Positions 9,447-16,231 of a stretch of 64,000 bases of DNA are shown here, piece by piece. Positions within the stretch are counted from its first letter, which is position 1, and each line of letters begins with the position of its first letter. This stretch comes from Ectothiorhodospira shaposhnikovii. GTDB lineage: Bacteria > Pseudomonadota > Gammaproteobacteria > Ectothiorhodospirales > Ectothiorhodospiraceae. The notes beneath the pieces were generated by a model that worked only from the letters and a program-made list of their open reading frames with translations, was not told where the DNA came from and made no database searches. The stretch spans positions 1-64,000 of the forward strand of contig NZ_NRSM01000003.1 of NCBI RefSeq assembly GCF_016584105.1. The letters are read 5' to 3'. The position numbers and the translations under genes were made by a program.

Positions 9447-11051
9447 ATGAGCCTCCAGAAGACGCTGTTCGGAAAACTGGTCTTGCTGACGCTGGCGATG
9501 GTGATCCTGCTGGGCTCCCTGGTGTCGGTCGTGCTGTATCACAGCGGCCTCGACTCGGCTCAGGCCGTCATTCGCAACAAGAACATGGCCGCCGCTCACC
9601 ATATTCGGGGCTATGTACAGCCGCTGCGGTCCGTCGTGCAGTACCTGGCCGCCAAAGATGCCGTGCGTCAGGCCATGGATACGAACTACCGTGACGAGTC
9701 GCAACTCCTGGAACTGTTCCGTGTGCTGCAGGATGCCAATCCGACCATACACTTCATCTTCGCAGCCTACGAGGACGGTCGGTTGGTCATCAATGATTAT
9801 GTGCCGCCCCCCGGATTCGATCCCCGTATCCGCCCCTGGTATGAGGCGGGGGTGCGAGCGGGCCCGGCATTGTCGGGCGGCATCCCTTACCGTGAAATCA
9901 AGTCGGACGAGTGGCTGGTGTCGTTCAGTCAGGTATTGCTGGACGAGGATGGCGGGCTACGCGGCGTGGTGGCAATTGATGCTTTGGTGGATGCGGTGAT
10001 GGAGGTCATCGGCGCCCGCGATCCCTCCTTCACCACTGCCCGCAACCTGGTGCTGGATCATGAGGGCAGGATACTGTTTCATGCTCAGGATGGCTTGATT
10101 GGTACCCGGTTTGCCGGTTGGGACAGCCTGGCGCCGATGATGGGGGAGGGAAGCGGTCAGCTCTTCCTGGCAGTGGATCAAAGGACCTGGATGGTGCAGT
10201 TCATTCATGAAGAGCCCCTGAACTGGACCGTGGTCACCATGGTGGAGAAGCGGGAAGTCCTGTTGCCCATCATGTTGCGCATCCTGCAAAGCGTGGCCGT
10301 GGTGCTGTGTATCGCGTTGTTGCTGTCCGCCTCCATGGCACGAAACCTGAGCGCCCATATCGTGGGGCCGTTGCGTCTGCTGGAGCAGCGGGTTCGGGAT
10401 GTGGTCGATGGCAAGGCCTTGGGACAGACACGACAGTCGGTGCCGCTGGCGGGATTGAAAAACGAGATCGGTACCATTTCTCAGGCCATCGAGGCGGTGA
10501 CGGAACACGCCTTGTATCAGAAGAATCGGGAGCTTCAGCACAACAATGCGTTGCTGGAAAGGCTGTCCCAGACCGACTCCATGACCGGCCTGATGAATCG
10601 TCGCAAGATGAACGAACAGCTGGAGCAGGAGTATTCGCGGGTCTGTCGCTATCAGGGCACCTTCGTACTGATGCTCTTCGATATCGATCATTTCAAGCAG
10701 ATCAACGACACCCATGGCCATCATGTGGGCGATTTCGTCATCCAGGAACTGGCGGCCCTGGTGCGCAGCATGGTTCGCGCCACCGACAGCGTGGCGCGGT
10801 GGGGGGGCGAGGAGTTTCTCATCCTGTTTCCTGAAACGGATCAGGCCGCGGCAATGAACATTGCCGAGAAGATCCGTGCCGCCATTGCCGCCCATCGATT
10901 CCCGGTTCCCAGACCGGTCACGGTCAGCATCGGCATCTGTCAGCACAGACCGGACACGAGCCTGCAGGAGCTGCTGATTGCCGCCGACAAGCTGCTTTAC
11001 CAGGCCAAATCCGGGGGGCGTAACCGCATCTGCGTGGGATGTTCGGAATAA
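9447..11051 (+). CDS. Membrane diguanylate cyclase (dCache-HAMP-GGDEF)
   Basis: 534-residue membrane signalling enzyme expected to make cyclic di-GMP. An N-terminal membrane segment (about residues 7-32) precedes a periplasmic dCache-type sensor with the motif RPWYEAG. A second membrane segment and a HAMP linker follow at about 280-350. The C-terminal GGDEF domain shows GGEEF at 453-457 with an inhibitory-site RATD at 444-447, so it should be active and subject to product inhibition. I chose the ATG at 9447 because the protein then starts with its first membrane helix; the longer frame translates the repeat copy. The gene ends two bases from the converging arxR-like gene. The input signal is unknown. 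Confidence 0.88.
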   Translation: MSLQKTLFGKLVLLTLAMVILLGSLVSVVLYHSGLDSAQAVIRNKNMAAAHHIRGYVQPLRSVVQYLAAKDAVRQAMDTNYRDESQLLELFRVLQDANPTIHFIFAAYEDGRLVINDYVPPPGFDPRIRPWYEAGVRAGPALSGGIPYREIKSDEWLVSFSQVLLDEDGGLRGVVAIDALVDAVMEVIGARDPSFTTARNLVLDHEGRILFHAQDGLIGTRFAGWDSLAPMMGEGSGQLFLAVDQRTWMVQFIHEEPLNWTVVTMVEKREVLLPIMLRILQSVAVVLCIALLLSASMARNLSAHIVGPLRLLEQRVRDVVDGKALGQTRQSVPLAGLKNEIGTISQAIEAVTEHALYQKNRELQHNNALLERLSQTDSMTGLMNRRKMNEQLEQEYSRVCRYQGTFVLMLFDIDHFKQINDTHGHHVGDFVIQELAALVRSMVRATDSVARWGGEEFLILFPETDQAAAMNIAEKIRAAIAAHRFPVPRPVTVSIGICQHRPDTSLQELLIAADKLLYQAKSGGRNRICVGCSE

Positions 11052-11052
11052 G

Positions 11053-12420
11053 TCAATGCCCCGGCCCATCAGCCCCCAGCCCCAGCCGCCGCATCTTTTC
11101 CCACAGATTCTTGCGGCTGATGCCCAGGGCCTGGGCGGTCTGGGTGATCCTGCCCTCGTTGGCCCGCAGGGCCTCCAGGATGAAGGCCCGCTCACAGCGT
11201 TGCAGATGGGTGGATAGATCAAAGTCCTGATGGGTTGCCGCCGGAGCCGATGTCCCGGTGTCCCCGGCGTGGGTTTCCGATAGGCCCGCGTCACGCTCCC
11301 TGAAAATATCACTCCCCTGGATCACCGGTGAATCGGACAGGATGCAGGCCCGTTCGATGGCGTGCTTGAGTTCCCGCACGTTGCCCGGCCAATCATGGAT
11401 CGACAGGGTATCCATCGTCTGGGGCGTGATCACACAGCGCTTGCCCTGTCGGCGGGAACAGTCCGCCGCGAACCCCTGGGCCAGCCAGGGGATGTCCTCC
11501 CGTCGCTCCCGCAGCGGCGGGACGTGCAGGTGAATCACGTTGATCCGGTAGTACAGGTCCTCCCGGAAACGGCCCTGTTCCACTTCCTCCCGCAGATTTC
11601 GGTTGGTGGCGAAGATCAGTCGCGCCTCGAATCGTCGTGGACTGTGGCTGCCGATGGGCATCACCTCCCGTTCCTGCACCGCCCGCAGCAGCTTGGCCTG
11701 CATGGACAGATCCAGTTCGCCGATCTCATCCAGGAACAGGCTGCCGCTCCCCGCGGCCTCGAACAGCCCGGTACGGCGGCGGTCTGCACCGGTGAAGGCC
11801 CCCTTCTCATGGCCGAACAGCTCGGCCTCCAGCAGGGGATGGGGCAGGGCGGCGCAGTTGATGGCCAAAAAGGGGAATTCGGGGGTACCGCCAGACAGAT
11901 CATGCAGGCGTCGGGCAACCCGTTCCTTGCCCACGCCCGATTCTCCCGTGATCAGTATGGTTCCGGCCTGGGCGGCCACCCGGGGCAGCAGGGACTCCAG
12001 TTGCCGCATCTGCGCGGAGACGCCCAGAGGCGGGAAACCCTCCCGGTCTTCTCGCTCGGGACACAGGCCCGCCACCTTTTCCATCAGCCGGTTCAGATCA
12101 AAAGGTTTGGTGACATAGTCCGCCGCCCCCGCCTTGAGTGCCGAGACCGCCTCCTGAATGGCGCCGTAACCGGTGATGAGGATGACCGGTGGTGCCGTCG
12201 GCAGACCGTTGACGGCCTCCAGCAGCGCACGGCCGTTCATCCCGGGAAGACGAATGTCGCTTAGGACCAGGTCCACCGGCCGGGCGGACAGGCGGGCCAG
12301 GGCGTCTTCGGCGGAGCGGCACCAGAGGGCGTCGTAGTGTTCCAGGCGGAAACGATCCAGCAGGGACTCACCCATGATGGCGTCGTCTTCCACGATCAGG
12401 ATGCGTGCCTTCGTCTTCAT
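11053..12420 (-). CDS. arxR: ArxR-like sigma-54-dependent response regulator
   Basis: NtrC-family regulator of 455 residues. The receiver domain has Asp 55 as phospho-acceptor; the AAA+ domain has Walker A GESGVGK at 159-165 and the sigma-54 contact loop GAFTGA at 207-212; a Fis-type helix-turn-helix closes the C-terminus. It is the last gene of a three-gene unit (periplasmic binding protein, kinase, regulator) divergent from an arsenite-oxidase-type operon, the arrangement of arxXSR in anaerobic arsenite oxidisers and of aioXSR in aerobic ones. The start overlaps the kinase stop by one base. It probably binds the three palindromes at 14768-14847. The family function is certain; the arx role is inferred from context. 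Confidence 0.88.
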   Translation of the reverse strand: MKTKARILIVEDDAIMGESLLDRFRLEHYDALWCRSAEDALARLSARPVDLVLSDIRLPGMNGRALLEAVNGLPTAPPVILITGYGAIQEAVSALKAGAADYVTKPFDLNRLMEKVAGLCPEREDREGFPPLGVSAQMRQLESLLPRVAAQAGTILITGESGVGKERVARRLHDLSGGTPEFPFLAINCAALPHPLLEAELFGHEKGAFTGADRRRTGLFEAAGSGSLFLDEIGELDLSMQAKLLRAVQEREVMPIGSHSPRRFEARLIFATNRNLREEVEQGRFREDLYYRINVIHLHVPPLRERREDIPWLAQGFAADCSRRQGKRCVITPQTMDTLSIHDWPGNVRELKHAIERACILSDSPVIQGSDIFRERDAGLSETHAGDTGTSAPAATHQDFDLSTHLQRCERAFILEALRANEGRITQTAQALGISRKNLWEKMRRLGLGADGPGH

Positions 12421-13877
12421 CAATCCTCCTCGTGGCACAGGGGCAGTCTTACCGTGAAGCCGGTGCCACTCTCGTCGCTGTCCACGGCGATCTGTCCTCT
12501 GAGCTGCTGGACGATCTGGTAGCTCACCCACAGGCCCAGGCCGTGGCCGCGAGGGTGATCTCCGGCGAAGGGTTCGAACAAGTGACCGAGGCGTTCCGGC
12601 GGGATGAGGGGGCCTGCGTTGATCACCTGGATGCTCAGGTATTCGCCCGTGATGTGGGCGCAGACGGTGATGATCTCGCCTGGCGGCGTGGATTGCAGGG
12701 CGTTGAGCAGCAGGTTCAGCACCACCTGCCTGACCAGGGTGGCCGGCAAGGGCAGGGGCACGTCCGGCAGCGCCACGTGCCAGTCAAAGTTCACCCGTTG
12801 TCGGTGGGCGTCGGCGGACACCAGGGTATGCAAGTCTTCAAAGTCCTGCAGGGACAGGGGCTTGCCCGAGGGGCGGGCCTCCACCAACAGGGCGGAGACC
12901 GTGTCCCGGATCTGCAGCAGGCCCCGTTCGATGAGGGACAGGGTACGGGCCGTCTGCTCGGCATCGCCACCGTAGCGCTTGAAGGTATCTACCGCATTGA
13001 GCATGCCCCCCAAAGGGTTGTTGATCTCATGGGCCACGCCGGCGGCCAGGCGCCCCACGGCCGCCAGCCGTTCGTTCACCATCACCTCCTGCTCCAGGGC
13101 CTCTTTCTGCCGCAGTTCATAGAGCATGCGCCGAAAGGCCACGCCGGCACGGCCGATCTCGTCCCCCGACTCTTCCAGGTCCAGGGCGGCATCCTCGGGC
13201 AGGCCGGCCCCCACTTGCGCCATGCCGTCGGCCAGCTTGATCAGCGGTCTGGCGGTGCGCTGCCCCCAGTACCAGGTGAGGGGCAGGATCAGGGCCAGCA
13301 GGGCTAGGGTGTAGATCACCGATTGCTGCACCAGACGGGCGGCGCGGGCACGCATGCCGTCCCGGGAATAGCCCAGGACCAGATGTCCCAGGGTGACGCC
13401 GTCGGCCACCACCGGCAGCACCAGGGCCAGTGTGTTTTCGTCCACCACCAAGGGCCGCGCCCCGGGCAGGGTGGGGGATGCCCGTACCCAGGGGGCGATG
13501 CCGCGAAACCGGGGCAGGGCCTCGGGCTCCGCGTTCACCGGATAGCGGGCGGGATCGGAGCTGGCCATCACCCGCAGGTCCCGGTCAAACAATACCAGGG
13601 CGAAGGGCAGGCGCTCCGCCGCCCGCTCGTCAACCCCGGACAGCGGTGACCGCAGCAGTTCAAAGGCCCGCCAGACGTCATCCTGTATCAGGGGCACCAC
13701 CAGGTTCTGGGTGAGAGTAATGCCCAGCAGCCGGGCGTTTTCCTCCAGGTCATGCTGCAGTTCATCCCGTTCCCGCGGCACCTGCACGGCGGTGAGCAGG
13801 GTGGCCGTGATCAGCACCAGGACCACGGCCCGCAGGGGGATCTTGTAGCGCAGGCTGAGATCGCGCAGCAGCAGCAT
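12420..13877 (-). CDS. arxS: ArxS-like sensor histidine kinase
   Basis: Two-component sensor kinase, 485 residues from the ATG at 13877, which follows the preceding stop by one base (TGACATG). A membrane segment near the N-terminus and another at about residues 190-210 bracket a periplasmic domain. A HAMP region, a HisKA box with His 283 (AHEINNP) and an HATPase domain (GHGLGLW) follow. It should receive the arsenite signal from the PhnD-like periplasmic protein encoded just upstream and phosphorylate the sigma-54 activator downstream. An alternative start 13 codons upstream would run into the preceding gene. Specificity is inferred from the neighbourhood. Confidence 0.86.
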   Translation of the reverse strand: MLLLRDLSLRYKIPLRAVVLVLITATLLTAVQVPRERDELQHDLEENARLLGITLTQNLVVPLIQDDVWRAFELLRSPLSGVDERAAERLPFALVLFDRDLRVMASSDPARYPVNAEPEALPRFRGIAPWVRASPTLPGARPLVVDENTLALVLPVVADGVTLGHLVLGYSRDGMRARAARLVQQSVIYTLALLALILPLTWYWGQRTARPLIKLADGMAQVGAGLPEDAALDLEESGDEIGRAGVAFRRMLYELRQKEALEQEVMVNERLAAVGRLAAGVAHEINNPLGGMLNAVDTFKRYGGDAEQTARTLSLIERGLLQIRDTVSALLVEARPSGKPLSLQDFEDLHTLVSADAHRQRVNFDWHVALPDVPLPLPATLVRQVVLNLLLNALQSTPPGEIITVCAHITGEYLSIQVINAGPLIPPERLGHLFEPFAGDHPRGHGLGLWVSYQIVQQLRGQIAVDSDESGTGFTVRLPLCHEED

Positions 13878-13878
13878 G

Positions 13879-14751
13879 TCAGGCCACCCCGTCCGCCATG
13901 CGACCGATGTCTTCATAGAGGTCGGGGGCCGCGGTCTCGAAACGGTCCAGGGCCAGTTCTGCCAGCAGGGCTCGGCCGTCCGTATCCCGGTGCATCCCGT
14001 TGAGCACCCGTTGCATGGATTCGCTCAACGTCGGCGCCAGGTGCCGACTGGCCACCACCGGGGGAAAACCGAAGGGGTCCGAGCGTTCGATGACACGGGT
14101 GTCGTCGGTGATCCCGGGGGCGCGGCGGGAGAGCACGTCCCAGACGTAGCCATCCACCGCGCCCGCATCCGCCAGCCGGACCGCCACGGCCTCGATGACC
14201 CGGCGGTGGGCCAGGGTGAAGAAACTGCGGCCGAAGAGGGTCGCCGGGTCGAGGCCCTGTTGTTGCAGGCGATGGCGCACATAGAGATAGCCGGAATTGG
14301 AGTCCGGATCCGAATAGGCGAAGGTACGACCCCGCAGCCGGTTCAGGTCCTGGAGGTGGGGGTCCTCGGCGTGGCGGATCAGGTAGGCACGGTAGAGGGG
14401 CGCGCCCTCGTAGACCGGTACCGAGACCAGGGCCAGGCGGTGCCGATGACGCCAGTAGGGATAACCGCACAGCCAGCTGAAATCGATGCGCCCCTCCAGC
14501 AGCAATTGCAGGATCTCGTCATAGCTGCGTCGCTGCACGAACTGCAATGGCCGTTCCAGGCGCCCTTCCAGATACCATCGCCAGCGCCCCAGAAAACCCA
14601 CCTGGTCATCCAGGAACACCGGCGTGAGGCCGAAGCGGATGGGCTCATCGGCGCCGGCACGTGCCCAGCCCAGGGCGCCCAGGCAGCCCAGCGCCTGCAG
14701 GGTCCGGCGCCGACGCAGGGAAAAACCGGTCTCGGTGGCAGGTTCGCCCAT
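13879..14751 (-). CDS. arxX: ArxX-like PhnD-family periplasmic binding protein
   Basis: 290-residue periplasmic protein of the phosphate/phosphonate-binding PhnD superfamily. The N-terminus has an Arg-rich start (RRRRTL) and a short hydrophobic stretch consistent with export. The body has the family's FGLTP opening, IDFSWLCGYPYW and FAYSDPDSNSGY segments. No ABC permease or ATPase is nearby; instead it heads an operon with a sensor kinase and an NtrC-type regulator. That is the layout of AioX/ArxX, oxyanion-binding proteins that present arsenite to the kinase. I see two Cys residues after the signal, one of them in WLCGY, but cannot say which residues bind ligand. Confidence 0.82.
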   Translation of the reverse strand: MGEPATETGFSLRRRRTLQALGCLGALGWARAGADEPIRFGLTPVFLDDQVGFLGRWRWYLEGRLERPLQFVQRRSYDEILQLLLEGRIDFSWLCGYPYWRHRHRLALVSVPVYEGAPLYRAYLIRHAEDPHLQDLNRLRGRTFAYSDPDSNSGYLYVRHRLQQQGLDPATLFGRSFFTLAHRRVIEAVAVRLADAGAVDGYVWDVLSRRAPGITDDTRVIERSDPFGFPPVVASRHLAPTLSESMQRVLNGMHRDTDGRALLAELALDRFETAAPDLYEDIGRMADGVA

Positions 14752-14767
14752 GTCGTACAGACTCCTG

Positions 14768-14847
14768 GTTACCGCGTGGTAACGCTTTGTGCCGGGTGTT
14801 ACCCGATGGTGACGGGTTAGCGGGTGCTCATGTTACCGCATGGTAAC
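14768..14847. promoter_or_regulatory. Three palindromic activator sites, predicted ArxR enhancer
   Basis: Three copies of GTTACC-N4-GGTRAC at 14768-14783, 14798-14813 and 14832-14847. The outer two are perfect palindromes; the middle one has GGTGAC. Centres are 30 and 34 bp apart, about three helical turns, and lie about 100-160 bp upstream of the predicted sigma-54 promoter of arxB2. Tandem dyads at this distance are what an NtrC-type activator needs, and the gene for one is divergent next door. Binding by ArxR is inference. Confidence 0.72.
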
Positions 14848-14865
14848 GGGACCCTCTGGATGATT

Positions 14866-14879
14866 TTGATGATTGTCAA
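14866..14879. promoter_or_regulatory. FNR/Anr-type box in arx promoter region
   Basis: TTGAT-GATT-GTCAA matches the FNR consensus TTGAT-N4-ATCAA at nine of ten positions. It sits inside a larger 28-bp perfect inverted repeat (arms GATGATTTTGA at 14859-14869 and 14876-14886). Its centre is about 65 bp upstream of the predicted arxB2 start point. It would restrict transcription to low oxygen, consistent with anaerobic arsenite oxidation. No fnr gene is in the window. Confidence 0.6.
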
Positions 14880-14911
14880 AATCATCTTTGAAAACAGTCT
14901 GGTATAAAACC

Positions 14912-14927
14912 AGGCATTTTTTGTGCT
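14912..14927 (+). promoter_or_regulatory. Candidate sigma-54 (-24/-12) promoter of arxB2-A-B-C-D
   Basis: AGGCAT-N5-GTGCT keeps the invariant GG (14913-14914) and GC (14925-14926) with exactly ten bases between them, as required for sigma-54. It differs from the TGGCAC/TTGC consensus at a few flanking positions. The predicted start point is near 14938. The divergent regulator has the GAFTGA sigma-54 loop, which supports the call, but a chance match cannot be excluded. Confidence 0.55.
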
Positions 14928-14938
14928 TTACATATGCC

Positions 14939-16204
14939 ATGCAAGCATATTCTTCCCTGCCCGTCGCCGTGCATCGTACCTTGCACCCCGCCCGGGGACT
15001 GCAGTTGGCGGTGATGACCTGCCAGACCCTCTCCATTCGCCTCGGCGGCTGTGACGCCTGTGTGCGGGTCTGTCCCGTTCAGGCCCTGCGGCCGTCGAGC
15101 GCCGACGCGGTGCCGGAACCCGCCGAGGGTTGCACCGGCTGTGGCCGTTGCGTGGCGGCCTGTCCCATGGGCGCCTTGTCCCTGGAGGGGGTCGGGTCCG
15201 AGGCGTCGCCGGCCACGCATCTGGAGTGTGAGCAGGTTCCGCCTTCTGCGCGCCTGCCTCGATCACGGATGGTGCCCTGTCTGGGCGGGCTGGATGCGGC
15301 CGCCCTGATCCACGCCCATCGTCTGGCGGGGGAGGGACCCCGGTTGGTGGATCGTGGACTCTGTGCCCACTGCCCTTCCGGTGGCGGGGCAGAGATCCAT
15401 CCGTCCCGGGCGACCCTGGATCAGGCCCGCCATCTGCTGGAAACCATGGGGGTCCCCCTGTCTCAACTGCCGCGCCTGCAATCGGCCCCGGCCCCGAGGG
15501 CTTGCGGGGTGACGGCACAAGATCCCTCGATCCCCGACGCCTCACGCCGGGCCTTTCTGGGCCGCCTGGGGCTGGAGGCGGGGCGTTTGATGGGCCATAC
15601 CGTACCGGCGATGTCGCTCGTCTCCCCGGCGACCGGGACGGCGTCACTCACGGCACCCCCAGCCTTGTCCCGCGTGCCGTCGGCCCGGCCTTCGGATGCC
15701 CGTCTGCGTCTGCTCAACGCCTGTCTGGAACTGGCCCGGCAACAAGCTTTACCCATGCCCCATGGACTGTTCAGTGCCATGGAAGTCGGTGATGACTGCC
15801 GCGGCCATGGGGTCTGCAGTTCGGTCTGCCCCACCGGGGCCCTGTTTCGTCGGCAGGAGGAAAGCGGGTCCACGGCATTGATCTTTGATCCCTGTCACTG
15901 CATCGGTTGCGGGGCCTGTGAGCGGGCCTGTCCGGAGCAGGCCCTGCGGATTGAGGCACGGCGGGACGATGACTGGTGCTTGCCGGAAGTCCTGCGCGAG
16001 TTCGGTTCGCGCACCTGCCGCCGCTGCGGCAATCCGTTCCAGGCCCTCAGCGATGAGAGCGAATGTGTCCCCTGCGTCCGTTCCCAGGCCTTTGCGAGAT
16101 CCCTGTTCCGGCAGATGGCCGAACGTGAGGATTCGGCCCGGATAGCGGATCCATGTCATCCCCCGGAGGCTGCTCCGGATGTGCCCGGTGTGTCCCGGGC
16201 CTGA
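14939..16204 (+). CDS. arxB2: ArxB2-like polyferredoxin
   Basis: Cys-rich iron-sulfur protein, 421 residues from this start. The N-terminal ferredoxin-like pair is CDACVRVCP and CTGCGRCVAACP; a middle region carries isolated Cys residues (CAHCPSG). A C-terminal ferredoxin part has CRGHGVCSSVCP and CIGCGACERACP, then a zinc-ribbon-like CRRCGN/CVPC pair. It is the first gene of the arx operon, as arxB2 is in known arx clusters. It is much larger than simple ferredoxins and internally duplicated. The start is uncertain: the ATG at 14939 lies at the predicted transcription start, so TTG 15005 (after GGGGA) or ATG 15014 may be the true start. Probably electron transfer or assembly; exact role unknown. 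Confidence 0.75.
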   Translation: MQAYSSLPVAVHRTLHPARGLQLAVMTCQTLSIRLGGCDACVRVCPVQALRPSSADAVPEPAEGCTGCGRCVAACPMGALSLEGVGSEASPATHLECEQVPPSARLPRSRMVPCLGGLDAAALIHAHRLAGEGPRLVDRGLCAHCPSGGGAEIHPSRATLDQARHLLETMGVPLSQLPRLQSAPAPRACGVTAQDPSIPDASRRAFLGRLGLEAGRLMGHTVPAMSLVSPATGTASLTAPPALSRVPSARPSDARLRLLNACLELARQQALPMPHGLFSAMEVGDDCRGHGVCSSVCPTGALFRRQEESGSTALIFDPCHCIGCGACERACPEQALRIEARRDDDWCLPEVLREFGSRTCRRCGNPFQALSDESECVPCVRSQAFARSLFRQMAEREDSARIADPCHPPEAAPDVPGVSRA

Positions 16205-16231
16205 GTCAACCCTGAGTGAGGAGGGATCTCA

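Noticed and set aside
14859-14886. 28-bp inverted repeat as a transcription terminator of arxX or arxB2
   Set aside because: It lies in the divergent promoter region, not downstream of a gene, and its core matches an FNR box better.
14900-14918. TGGTATAAAACCAGGC as the sigma-54 promoter
   Set aside because: GG and GC are separated by 11 bases instead of 10; the overlapping AGGCAT/GTGCT element has correct spacing.
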